From contig NC_073361.2 of NCBI RefSeq assembly GCF_027580225.2, positions 29,354,501 to 29,418,500 of the forward strand: a stretch of 64,000 bases of DNA, written 5' to 3'. This document shows positions 1-26,000 of this stretch, piece after piece. The position numbers and the translations under genes were made by a program. The notes below the pieces were generated by a model, which was not told the origin of the DNA, made no database searches, and saw nothing but the letters and a program-made list of their open reading frames with translations. The DNA comes from Misgurnus anguillicaudatus (Eukaryota > Chordata > Actinopteri > Cypriniformes > Cobitidae). The number at the start of each line of letters is the position of its first letter. Position 1 is the stretch's first letter.

Positions 1-400
1 CCAATTTCCCAATAAAAATGTACCAAGTAGTAGACCTACATTTCTTTAGTGCTAAAACACTTGGTGCTGGTTTGTGAAATGTCACTTCTTGTGCTGGGAT
101 TTGTCTTTTCTCACACCAATATACTCAAACTGAACAAACATCTTGGATTTTACGCAGTACAGATATTTTGGTTCAACATCCAGCAGAGTACAGCATATTT
201 CGAATAAAACGTCAATATAACTTCAGCTTGGCTACACTGAAACCATCCCTCCTCTGCAATGCTGAAAAACTAATGAGCATCAATCTGGAAACCCTGCAAC
301 CCCACTGCTGTGTAACAATGTGCGTGAAATGCTGTCTTTTACAAAAGCAATATGATAATACTCAGATACTTGATATTAAAACATAAATTATTTCACTTAC

Positions 401-5959
<5,559 letters not shown>

Positions 5960-5994
5960 CTTCTCCTGCCCGAATCCAAAAGCGCACGACACCG

Positions 5995-6002
5995 TGACGT
6001 CA
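5995..6002. promoter_or_regulatory. CRE palindrome in the ube2v2 promoter
   Basis: TGACGTCA sits 36 bp upstream of the ube2v2 ATG in a GC-rich stretch (about 5860-6045). It is a perfect CREB/ATF half-site palindrome. Use in vivo is inferred. Confidence 0.5.
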
Positions 6003-6299
6003 CCGCGCCATGTGACTAATGCGTAGAGGGAGGGGCGTGTCTTCCGTGCGAAGACACTAGAAATTATTTTTCTTTACTTTTTAAAGATCCTAATATGACG
6101 CATAACAATTTTAAACAGTGTATTTTTATTTGCTTCCGTGCAGTATGGCCTTTATGCTTAATTTACATATAATTGCAAGTTTATGCATACTTGATAATAT
6201 AAAATATACAAGAGGTAAATAACATTGTTTAGTGTACTAAAAGTAACTAATTACTGTAAATGTATATGCCTCTGAATAAAGGGATTACTATTCATTTTA

Positions 6300-6745
6300 A
6301 TATATTAATGGTTACTTCCCTACTGAAAAATGCATAACCCTGCTGAAAAAAAACAAAAAACCATTACAGAAAATTCTAATGGTTTCCATTACAATACCAA
6401 TAGGAATCATTAGCTTTTACCATTAAAACTGTAATGTGTTTTGGGCCATATTCCATTAGAACCAATACATACCATTAGAGACCAAAAAAGACCAATAGAC
6501 TGTAGTTAGTTTTGGGCCATATTCCATTAAAACCAATAAAATTCCCAAAAAAAACATTAGAATTTCTGTGATGGTATCTATTGTTTTTTTTTGCAGGGAA
6601 GCTGGTGAGCTGGTTTTGCAAGCTGGTCTAGCTAGGTTGTGGTTACTTTTAAGCTGGTCAGACTGGGAGAACAGCTGACCCACCAGCTTGGCCAGCCTGG
6701 GAGGACCAGCTTATACTGGTCTTGGTGGATTTTTAAAAATGGGTG
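6300..6745. repeat. Intergenic repeat with AGCTGGT-type motifs
   Basis: This fills much of the ube2v2-mcm4 interval. It holds two imperfect copies of a TTTTGGGCCATATTCCATTA segment (6438-6530), then degenerate AGCTGGTC/CCAGCTT motifs (6598-6722). The remainder to 7129 is AT-rich and carries mcm4 3' flank. Confidence 0.5.
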
Positions 6746-7129
6746 TGTAGTTGCATTACATGATGCTACATTTACTTCAAAACCATTCTGTAACAATGCT
6801 AAATTTAGCCAAGACTGCATTAGAAAGGAATTCATTTTTTGAAATTCCCATAAAAATATGTATTGTAAAGTGTAATGCTTCTTATAAGTAAAGTTTATTT
6901 AAAAATTTTCCCAACATTCTTAAACAATGGCTTACATCATTGTTTTTTTTTGTATGTTTTATTATTAAGGCAGTTACAATGTGAACAGCACAGATATCCT
7001 GACAAAAATAGTTACAAATGCTTTTTTTTGATCAACAACATTCAACAGGAAAGGTTTTATACATACAGCTATTAACAAATATCACTCTAGAGAAACAGAA
7101 TAAAGCAAGCGAATGGAAAACAGCACACA

Positions 7130-7135
7130 TTTATT
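7130..7135 (-). terminator. mcm4 poly(A) signal candidate
   Basis: AATAAA on the minus strand, six bases past the mcm4 stop codon. Further AATAAA hexamers lie at 6958-6963 and 6894-6899, so a longer 3' UTR is equally possible. Confidence 0.4.
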
Positions 7136-7140
7136 AAAGT

Positions 7141-16206
<9,066 letters not shown>

Positions 16207-16969
16207 CTTGATTCAAATCTAGGAAGATTTCAAAGATTGTTTTAGTTTGTTAAAAGCTTATTTTGTGTGTTTATTAAAATATTAATGTTTAACATTAACA
16301 CGTTTATACATAAAACGCGCATACATGCATATGGTTCATTATCTGAGGTACAATTTGAATTTTTTATTGAAATAAACTGGATAACAGTAACTATCATAAC
16401 ATCACAAACTTTTTAATGAAGATACATTTTTATTTACACATGTATCAACTTTTCACAATGTAACAACTTATAGAGACTCGGAGCATATAAACACGAATTA
16501 TTGTGTGGTTAAGGTTATAGAACTAAACTTTATTAACTATTTAAAAACTAAAGCAAATCTGAAGCGTGCACATAATTATTGCATAGACACAGGAAGTTGA
16601 ATACTTGCATAAAGACTTTACACGTGAACAACTATGTAACACAATAGCACAAAAATTGGTGAGGTGAATGCCCAAGGTTCAGTATTGGGAAGTGTTAATA
16701 CATAGTAACAACAAAAAAACATAGTAAAGATGTGATTACTATAGTATATCTACGGTTCATTTGTGTAAAAAGGATGAATAGGACATAAACAGCATGCCTC
16801 ATATAATATTGCCGATGACGATTTAACTGTAACCGCACAATAAACTACAACGTTACTAAAAGACGTGCCATTTTAAAAGTGTGTTAGTCAAAGCGTTGTC
16901 ATGTATCAAGCGATCACAATCAATATTTTTATTGAAGTTTATATGATTATAAAGAAATGCAACACGTAC

Positions 16970-17015
16970 CTTGTGCACTGTTTTCCTTCTCAACGTGAAC
17001 GGTGGCGCGAAACTG
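16970..17015 (-). other. mcm4: Candidate non-coding first exon of mcm4
   Basis: On the minus strand, CACAAG is followed by a GTACGT donor at 16969-16964, and a matching acceptor (CTTCCTAG) lies at about 16220, just 5' of the ATG. The 5' limit is a guess based on the E2F-like sites. Inferred, not proven. Confidence 0.5.
17004..17012. promoter_or_regulatory. E2F-like site near the mcm4 promoter
   Basis: GGCGCGAAA, the reverse of TTTCGCGCC, the E2F consensus typical of G1/S genes. It lies next to the candidate mcm4 first exon. A second site, TTTTCGCGGGA, lies at 17278-17288. Confidence 0.55.
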
Positions 17016-17277
17016 CCCGTGACGCAAGATTCGCGGGGAATTGTAGACCAATCAGGTATCTATTTTTCTTACTATCGGTCCAAAGGGGGAACACATATGT
17101 CGCCCGTTTATATATAATCTTTCAAAGTCTTGGTATCTTGAATTGTTTAGTGAACTTGTGCATATATTTTGTTTTGTATTACAATTAAGTACTTGTATAA
17201 AGTTATTGAGCGCATACTAACAATTTAAGGTGGCTTAACATAAATGAGCCCCATCAACCAGTTGGTATCGCCCGCAA

Positions 17278-17288
17278 TTTTCGCGGGA
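17278..17288. promoter_or_regulatory. Second E2F-like site
   Basis: TTTTCGCGGGA, a near-consensus E2F site in the mcm4-cebpd interval, about 1.07 kb upstream of the mcm4 ATG. The rest of 17300-17880 is AT-rich with a TA microsatellite at 17442-17463 and no gene. Confidence 0.45.
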
Positions 17289-18012
17289 TCTAAAACAGCA
17301 GGGAGAAAATGGCGGTGTTTCTGGTAACATCCACTAGATGGCCATGTGGTTGGCAAGATGAGCGATTTCATTCATTTTTAACCTAAAAAGTACGGATCCA
17401 CAAGATACATTTAGAAAAAACTAACTGCAGTTTTTTTTACAATTATATATATATATATATATAATTTTTGCTCCAAAAACAATAATGTCATACTTTATTT
17501 TTGTATTTTTTGTATAGTTATATTTTGTAATTACGTGACAGCCTGACTGAAGTTACCAGAACAGCAGTTTTCTAAACATCTGGCCAGTGTTTATAAGAAT
17601 ATAATTACAATGTAATAGAATAAATGCTTATTTGTTTTTTTAAGATTAATACTTCCAAATTTTTTATAAAAATAAATATATCAAAAATTATATAAAAATA
17701 AATAAATGCGTAATGTAACATATTGTCTATTTTTCTAACAACAACAACAACAAAAAAACACAAAATATGTTTATTTAAAATTTTCAGTTAATAAAGGTGC
17801 AAACTATGAATTAATTTAAATGTTAACATAATAAACAGATTTTTAACTTTATTCAAAACGGTAAATCGTCGAAGTTTTTTCAGTCTGCGTTCCTGCAGCG
17901 AATGCGCTGGTGGGCGTTCACCCACACCCGTCTCTCCTCAAATAGGAGCCCGGGCGGAACATGTGACTGACACTGGACATTCACTGGCTTTCAGAAGGGG
18001 GTGGCAATCCAC

Positions 18013-18020
18013 TGACGTCA
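18013..18020. promoter_or_regulatory. CRE palindrome upstream of cebpd
   Basis: TGACGTCA, 261 bp before the cebpd ATG, inside a GC-rich stretch (17890-18250) with a nearby CAATCC box-like motif. CREB control of C/EBP-delta is known in vertebrates; use here is inferred. Confidence 0.6.
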
Positions 18021-18280
18021 GCGGCGCTCTTGTACTTATGCACGAGGACTGGAGAGTTTCGATAGAGAGCTACGAGGACTTTTACACCTGTTGAGAAGAG
18101 CGCGAGACGACGTGCCCACTTGGACACATTGGTGCGCTTTTGGACATACGAACTAGGTGCGAGAGAGACTTCGTGGTTTCTAGATAAAGTTTTGGACTTT
18201 TGGACTGCCCTGGGGACGCTGTCAACTGGGGATCTGCTACTTTTCTTGCCAACTGAGTGATTATTTACACCTGTATATCT

Positions 18281-19156
18281 ATGTCTGATATATACAACCT
18301 GGACTCTCAGTGCGTTTCACCACAATGCAACATGAGCTGGGCCATGGAGCCTGCAAACTTCTATGATAATAAAGTGACGCCAGGGGATGTCAAGGCGAGG
18401 ATGCCCGGAACCGAGCATGGCATCGCCGAGGACAACGGCAGCAGCATGGTGGAGCTGAGCAACGCCCCTGCCATCTACGACGATGAGAGCGCAATCGACT
18501 TCAGCGTCTACATCGACTCCATGTCCACGGTACCCCTGGAGATCTGCAACGACGAACTGTTCGCAGACCTGTTTAACAGCACTGTGAAGCAAGAAAAGCC
18601 AGATTTCTACTTGCCACACCATGCGCAACAGGTAAGCGCTGGCACCTTTGCGCAAAAGAGCTTGGAGAGGCTGCAGCACCCGGAGGTGAGCTTTGGAAAG
18701 GGCGCGTTTTGCGCGCCGATCAAGAAAGAGGCGGACTGGAGCGATAGCGAGCTCTCCTCGTCGTTACCATCTCAGATCGAAACGTGCGCAAAGACCTCGG
18801 TAAGCCTTCATACGGGCCAACCGACGCCGCCCACCACACCCGAACCCGAGCCTGTCACCCACAGGAGACTGGGAAAGGAGAAAGGTAAAAAGTCAGTGGA
18901 CAGACACAGCCCGGAGTATCGCCAACGACGAGAGAGGAACAACATCGCCGTGCGTAAAAGCAGAGACAAGGCTAAGCAGCGCAACTTTGAGATGCAGCAG
19001 AAGATGCTCGAGCTGAACGCGGAGAACGAGCGCCTGCACAAAACTATCGATCAGTTAACGCGAGAACTGAGCAGTCTCAGAAACTTCTTCAAACAGCTGC
19101 CCGAACCCTCGTTTGGAACTGGGGCGGGTGCGCGCTCGGCTGTTGACAGTCGGTGA
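18281..19156 (+). CDS. cebpd: cebpd, CCAAT/enhancer-binding protein delta
   Basis: Intronless, 291 residues, stop TGA at 19154-19156. The first ATG in frame is at 18281 ([10 protein letters not shown]); a GTG eight codons upstream is not used as start. Order: N-terminal transactivation region with [15 protein letters not shown] and [12 protein letters not shown], a linker with two [13 protein letters not shown]-type sumoylation-like motifs, a [10 protein letters not shown] segment, then a C-terminal bZIP. The basic region [20 protein letters not shown] is at about residues 216-235; the leucine zipper spans about 238-270. Known: it dimerises with other C/EBPs, binds TTGCGCAA-type sites in the nucleus, and is induced by inflammatory and differentiation signals. 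C/EBP genes are typically single-exon. Delta rather than beta or alpha is supported by the N-terminal motifs and by mcm4/ube2v2 synteny. It diverges from mcm4 and converges with spidr. Confidence 0.95.
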   Translation: MSDIYNLDSQCVSPQCNMSWAMEPANFYDNKVTPGDVKARMPGTEHGIAEDNGSSMVELSNAPAIYDDESAIDFSVYIDSMSTVPLEICNDELFADLFNSTVKQEKPDFYLPHHAQQVSAGTFAQKSLERLQHPEVSFGKGAFCAPIKKEADWSDSELSSSLPSQIETCAKTSVSLHTGQPTPPTTPEPEPVTHRRLGKEKGKKSVDRHSPEYRQRRERNNIAVRKSRDKAKQRNFEMQQKMLELNAENERLHKTIDQLTRELSSLRNFFKQLPEPSFGTGAGARSAVDSR

Positions 19157-19420
19157 CGCGCGTCCGAGAGTGCGCCACAGCCAAATCCTGCCAATTCTCT
19201 CTCCAACATACCTCAGTGAACTTTATTGACGATTTCTGTAGCATAAGTGCATCAAGTTACATCTTGGATAATGGACTTATTTTTGTGAATTTTGTTTTTT
19301 GTATTCTAAATTATTACGGAAAAGCTTCATATACGTTTTTATGGTACCTGTTTTATAATTCAAACGTCTTTATAATGCCAGAGCATGTTTGACGATTTTA
19401 CAGTGTGTACAAATGTGTAT

Positions 19421-19426
19421 AATAAA
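19421..19426 (+). terminator. cebpd poly(A) signal
   Basis: AATAAA about 265 bp after the cebpd stop, followed by a GT-rich tract. It gives a 3' UTR of roughly 290 nt. Confidence 0.75.
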
Positions 19427-19839
19427 CCATGTGAAATTTCCAAACCCTCATGAGAACGCGCATGTGTTTAAGGGGCGGGTCGGAAGGGGCGTGGTCTATT
19501 GAAAGGTGTAGCTGTCAAACTTGAACACCTCAATGGCACGTGTTTCAGAATAAGACATATAAAAATATGCAATGTGGTGGCATAACACTTTATTTATAGT
19601 GTTGAATGTCAGTATTTAGCCATCGAAAATGCAAGACAACAAACATTAAGCTTTTTTAACAAATAAATTAATCTAAACATCACCATTAAAAGGCTAGCAG
19701 CGACTCTTTGCTTTACAGACCTTAAAGCATATAAGAGGTCAGGCATTTAAAACAAAAAAATAACAGTAGTATCTTTTATACAAACATTAAACTTTCAAAA
19801 ACTCTATGAAGTGTGGACAGCTTATGAAACAAAGTCTTC

Positions 19840-19845
19840 TTTATT
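19840..19845 (-). terminator. spidr poly(A) signal candidate
   Basis: AATAAA on the minus strand, about 90 bases past the spidr stop. A second candidate lies near 19590. The cebpd and spidr transcripts end tail to tail within about 400 bp. Confidence 0.5.
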
Positions 19846-19932
19846 TGTGTCCATGTTTTTTATATCACTTTGGAGGTAGAACAGACCACTGCTGATTGAT
19901 TACTATCTTGGGTTTTGAAACAGATAAGCAGG

Positions 19933-20046
19933 TCAAATGGTTAACTCCTCCAAACCCATCCAAACACTGTGACTTCGTCTGATGACATGGACCAGGGCAC
20001 TCAGAGGTCCGATCTCCGTCCCAAGAACACTTTCCACTGTGTAACC
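19933..20046 (-). CDS. spidr: spidr terminal exon
   Basis: 114 nt: GYTVESVLGTEIGPLSALVH to GLEELTI and TGA at 19935-19933. The acceptor CTTGAAAG before 20046 keeps phase; a CACAG ten bases later gives an early stop. Confidence 0.8.
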   Translation of the reverse strand, partial: GYTVESVLGTEIGPLSALVHVIRRSHSVWMGLEELTI

Positions 20047-23000
20047 CTTTCAAGCAAAGAGATCAGATATATGAAAACCAGGAACACTTAAATGTGAATT
20101 AAACACAACCGTAATGATAACAACATAAGACTAATGCAGGTCGATTTAGGCTCAAACAGAAATGGTTATAAATAGCTAAATTTGACTGACAAGGTCACAT
20201 TTGGTTAAGGATTGTTTTGACAACATAGTGAGTTATAATATCTAAAAACGTGGCAATGACCTCACTTGTATTTAGCATCTCAATAAGCACTGCGAGTTTA
20301 AAATAATGCAAAAACTTACTTCAGCGCTCATTGTTGAGTTCAGGAGAGAGCTGATGGTCTTTTGTTGCAACTGAAACACATGTGCATGAAAACATTCAGT
20401 TAAAAACTTTATTCATGCAACTCTGTATTAAAGATTATTGATAACACACAGACATCAGCGAATCTCAAAAAGACTTTTCAGAGGTCTCAGGAAAGTCTGA
20501 GCTTTACTAAAATATGCACCTTGATGGATTCATCGTGATATTAATATCAATATCTTCATAAATTCATATGCATTATACTTAAACATGTTTAAATCTTCCT
20601 ATTGTCAAACCTTTCGAACACTTAATTCCCCCACCCAACATTTCCGAAATCGTTTCTGAGATATCTCCTCAAATCTGTTCTGTATGATTGGGCCCTGAAA
20701 CTTTCAGGAAACCAAACAGAACTTGTAGATAAACTCTGTGTGAAGGGTTTTTATTTAGTATTTGCAGGGATGATAAAATCATGGTAGCTTTAAATTTTTA
20801 CATGTGAATCATAATTAGACATATAAGCTGGTTTTTCATCAAAATGAAGCAAAAATTTTCTAAATTCACCAAAAAATAAAAACATGCGAATTAGGTGCGT
20901 TTCCATCAAGTTGTTCGAACTTATGACGGTGGTATTGGTAACCTAGTAACCAACATAAATAAAAGAGGGGGCATGCTTCAAAAATGGATTTAGTTACGGT
21001 TGGTCAAGTTTACTAGCAGTGCAGCTTGTAATGCAAACTGAATGCTGTGCACAGAACAGTGTTCCCACACCTTAGTTAACTTCAATTTCAAGGATCTTTC
21101 AAGGACTTTCCAGGTCTAATACCCTCAAATTCAAGGACTAAATGTGGGGGCATTTCAAGTGAGAGAAAGGTTAAATTGTGTTACCTTTTAAGATACATTG
21201 TTACAGTTTCCTTTCGAGGGAACTCACGCTGCGTCACTGCGGTGACACTTTGGGGACGCCTCCAGGGGTAAGTGCGTCTGAATGTGTATATCAAATTCAA
21301 CCAATAGTGAGCCTTAACGACAAAGACAGGGTGACACAGGAGCCAGGAAGTATATCGCTATCTGAAATATTGCCAAAGATGGCGTGACAGGGAAGTATGG
21401 CAAGGGAGACGCAGCGTCTCGTTCCCTTCTCAAGGAACAACAGTTACATACGTAACAGAAGACGTTTTCATGTGTCAAACACAACTATGCAAAAAAGCAT
21501 TTTGGTATAAATCAACATTCGCATACAGAAGATATAAGCATTTAATGCGTTTAGCACATGTGCTTAAGAAGTCTAGAATTTTTATGATTTTATCCTACAC
21601 TACACAGGGAATAATATGGATTTTTTTCCACAAAAATTCTTGCTTAAAATAGATTCAAGCACTTTCAATGACCTGTATCTATGCATGTATATTTTCAAAA
21701 ACTTCCCAGGGCCTTGAATGTTTCTCCCCAGATTCACAAACTTTCAAGGACCCGTGGGAAGAAGAAATGCAGAATTTGTGATGCAGGCACTAGCAACAAG
21801 GGCATTGCGATGAAGTCGAGCCCCATATATGGGCAGTCACGTGGGTTTAATGTTCGCTACGTCAGAATTTATTCGGCAAATGTGTTTCCATCTCCCATTA
21901 TTTACGTTTACCCTTTTTCGCATAAGTCAAAAACCACCTCACGCAAGCATAAAAACGTTTTTGTGAATTAAAGGTGACATAGAATGGTTGAACGGAGTAT
22001 TTATCCTTTTTCTTTGATGTGACATGTAGACAAATTTTTTTTTGTTTGGGTCTGTAATGCCTTAGAAGCTCCCTAAAAACCTCTCTCAGATAGCTCTATT
22101 ACGGTGGGGGATTTCAAACGAGTGGTTTTGCACCTATTTGGCTCCCCCTACTGGCTTAACTTGCAATCTCATTACTGATTGGCTGACTTTGCTGCCACTC
22201 AAAAAATGTAGCCAATTATTTTAAAGTGGAGGGGCAGTTAGATGCCTGTGATGTCATAAGCATCAGTTTTTCAGATTGGACTGTTTTCTGGCTGACATTT
22301 CTAAAAGAGGAATTTCTATGAGACTGAGATGTTTAGCATGCTTAGCACTTTTTGTATGTTTGTGAATGTGGGTAGACTACCATTATTCAACAAAGACAAG
22401 GTAAAAATGTTTTTTCATTCTCTGTCTCCTTTAAGGGATTTTTATAAAATTTGGCATTTCCATCACTAGTTTCTTATGCGATACTTCAAAATGTGCATAA
22501 AATCAGTGTTATTTAAACCATTTCCTTTTGTGTTGCTTTTCATGTTTCTGTTTTAAAATTACACAATTTTTGGATGAAGCGTCTCTTTGACATTATGATA
22601 AAAAATATAAAAAATGACACAAGATCTGATCTATGTCCAAATTATAACAACCTGTATAAATCTCACCTTGACTTTGACCGTACAGTTTCTCAGTGATGGA
22701 CAGTTCAGAAACACATCGAGCTGCATCTTTGTGGTCGGTTCGTCCATCGTTGCTCCACACATTAAACAGCGAAATCCTTCCCTAAACACAACAAAGCATG
22801 CACTTTTTATTGCTGTTTTTTAAGGATGTTATTTGTGCATTCTCCAGTTGAAGGGTTTAAATGTATGATTCAGGGGTAAACCGTGATTCATCAGTTCAAC
22901 TTTACTCTTAAAAGCTGGAATGTGAAAACAACCATAATGTGGTGGGTTGTAATTGTACTGAAAATGATGGCTAAGAGGCATAAACTCTGAACAGATGCAG

Positions 23001-26000
23001 GTCAACTACCCCATGGAGTGTTTACTTAATCTTTTAGTAATTTTAGATGTTTCACCAAAATATTATTTTGCCTGTTTATTAATATTTATGTGATGCTTTA
23101 GTGTGCAAGTACCAAATATTTAAGAAATATTCCACTTTCATAAAAACATCTGATAATTTACTCACCCCCATGTCATCCAAGATGTTTATGTCTTTCTTTG
23201 TTCAGTCAACAAGAAATTAAATTTTTAAGGAAAACATTTCATTGCAGTTTACAATTGCAGTTTCAAAGGGCTCCAAACGATTCCAAAAAAAAATTGTCCT
23301 GTTTAACCACAACTTCTTGTCTTGCATGAGTCTTGTGATGCGCCAGCGTGATCTTACGTATTACGTTATCACGTCGAAAGGTCATGTGTGACGTATGCGA
23401 AACCACCACTCCAGTGTTTATGTTCTGACATTGTTGTATGTGAAATTACACTAATTAATGTCTTTGGTTCAGTTTATTGTTTAAAATGGTCCGCAAATCT
23501 GCATTTTACATATGTAACATGTGACCTTTTGACGTGATTACATAATACGTAAGGTCACACTGGCGCATCACACGGCCAGTGCAAGACGAGAAGTTGTGGT
23601 TAAAAAGTACTATTTTTTATTTTTTTTGAGAAAATGACGATCGTTTTGCCAGATAAGACCCTTATGCCTCGGTTGGGATTGTTTAGCACCCTTTAAAGCT
23701 GTATTGAAACTGCAATTTTAAACTGCATTAAAAATCCTGGACTGTTTTCCGTAAAAAACTTAAGAATAAACATCTTGGATAATAATGTGGCTGATGTTTT
23801 ATAAAAGTAAATCTTTAATACAGATTTCTTGCCAATAACTGCATTAATACTTTCATATAAGTAGCCCTGCAGCAGATGTTATGGCCCACACAGTGTTCAA
23901 GTAAGTCTGGATTATATAAAGCAAGAGAAAAAACTGTGACAGTCCCTGTACTGTACATACATCTGGCATTCCAAACTGTATGAAACAGGGGCCACATCAC
24001 AAAACACATGCATTTGCTTGACCTTTCGAAAGAAAAAGTTTGATGTGCAACACAGATCTAATTTGCACAATTTAAGTGAAATATTTACATATCAATGCCT
24101 ATTCTGCATTCAGCGACTTGACATGGACATTTTGGTCATTTAACACGCAAAGGCAGCCAATCACAATGGAGGTCATTTACATATAAACTTCTTTTAGGGT
24201 ATAATGAATGACACAAACAGCCTTTTTTAATATTACATGTCAGAAAGAGGGTAGTAACTAGTTAAATCTTAAAGGAAAACACCACAGTTTTTCAATATTT
24301 TACTATGTTCTTACCTCAACTTAGACGAATTAATACATACCTATCTTTATTCAGTGCGTATACTTAATCTTTATACAGCGCGTTGAGAATGTGTTAGCAT
24401 TTAGCCTAGCCCCATTCATTCCTTAGGATCCAAACAGGGATGAATTCAGAAGCCATCAAACACTTCCATGTTTTCCCTATTTAAAGATTGTTACATGAGT
24501 ACTTACACGAGTAAGTATGGTGGCAACATTGATGGAATATTGACAAAAGTTTGAGAGAGAGGGCGAGTAGTCAGAAGTGATGATGTTACTGCGCGCGAGG
24601 TTGAAGTGCTGCAAACTAAGTGCTCTTCTGCCATACAATATAGTTATCATTTTAATCGTCACGTTTTGTTTTGTGCCACCATACTTACTCATGTAACTAC
24701 TCGTGTAAGAGTCTTTAAAGAGAGAAAACATGGAAGTGTTCGGTGGCCTCTAAAGTCATCCCTGTTTGGATCCTAAGGAATGAATGGGGCTAGGCTAAAT
24801 GCTAACACATTCACGACGCGCTGTGCAAAGATGAAGTGCACGCATTGAAAAAAGTTAGGTATGTATTAATTTGTCTTAAAAGTTGAGGTAAGAATATAGT
24901 AAAATATTGAAAAATGGTGGTGTTTTCCTTTAACTAACATTATTAACAAACTTCATAAAAAATGAAATACATTACATTTATGCCTTTGGCAGATGCTTTT
25001 CAAAAGCCATGATGCTGTTCAAACCCATGACATTTTTTGCTGCTAAGGCAATGCTCTGCCACTACTGATCAAAACACAGGCAACTTTTAAATGTTGACTA
25101 TTGTACATACTAACTACATGGTACGTCGAACTAAAAACCTGGTTTGGATCTAGAATAGTCCTGGAAAGATCTCTGGACTTACTGTTTATCTTGAGCCGTC
25201 TCTAAACGGCAACTCCCACAGTGACTGCAGACGGGCCAAGAGAACGCTGTGCTTTCGTCCACTTCCGTAATAATACCTGTAAACCAAACGTTCATGAGCA
25301 TCATTTTATTCCCACATGTAAATACAATCACCAAACCATTACATATGTTGTCCATTAACACAGAAATAAGTCAATTAAACAGAATTAGTCATTACAGCTC
25401 ATTTGATTCAACTTTAATTATAAAAGCAAACACAAAGCAGCAAAAATTATTATAATATGAAATAAACTAATTAATGCCACTTTAAAAACACATTCTTAAT
25501 GCTGAAAAACAATTTAAGGACCTTAAAAATGATTAAATGAATAATATTTATATTTTCTGAAGAACATGTGAGTGTTGCTTGCCTGTGTGAGACTGCTCAC
25601 CACAACGCAACACTGCAAATGGTGTTAGTATATATGGTTGCTAAGGTATTTTAGCATGCTGCCACGTGTTTGCTTAGACGTTGAGTGTTTCTAGCACATC
25701 GGAAGGTTGTCGCTAAGGGGTTCCGAGTGTCTTTGGCATGTTGCTATGTGGTCTCTTAGGGGTTCCGAGTGTCTTTGACATGTTGCTATGTGGTTGCCAA
25801 GGGGTTCCGAGTGTCTTTGGCACGTTGCTATGTGGTCGCTAAGGGGTTCCGAGTGTCTTTGGCATGTTGCTATGTGATCGCTAAGGGGTTCTAAGTGTCT
25901 TTGGCACATTGCAATGTGGTCGCTAAGGGGTTCCGAGTGTCTTTGTCACGTTGCAATGTGGTCGCTAAGGGGTTCCGAGCAGTGTTGGGGAAAGTTACTT

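Noticed and set aside
18257..18280. Upstream GTG start for cebpd
   Set aside because: A GTG start is not expected here; the ATG at 18281 gives a conventional N terminus.
20036..20046. Alternative acceptor for the last spidr exon at 20036
   Set aside because: With the phase-0 upstream exon it gives a stop after about 11 codons; the acceptor before 20046 yields a sensible C terminus.
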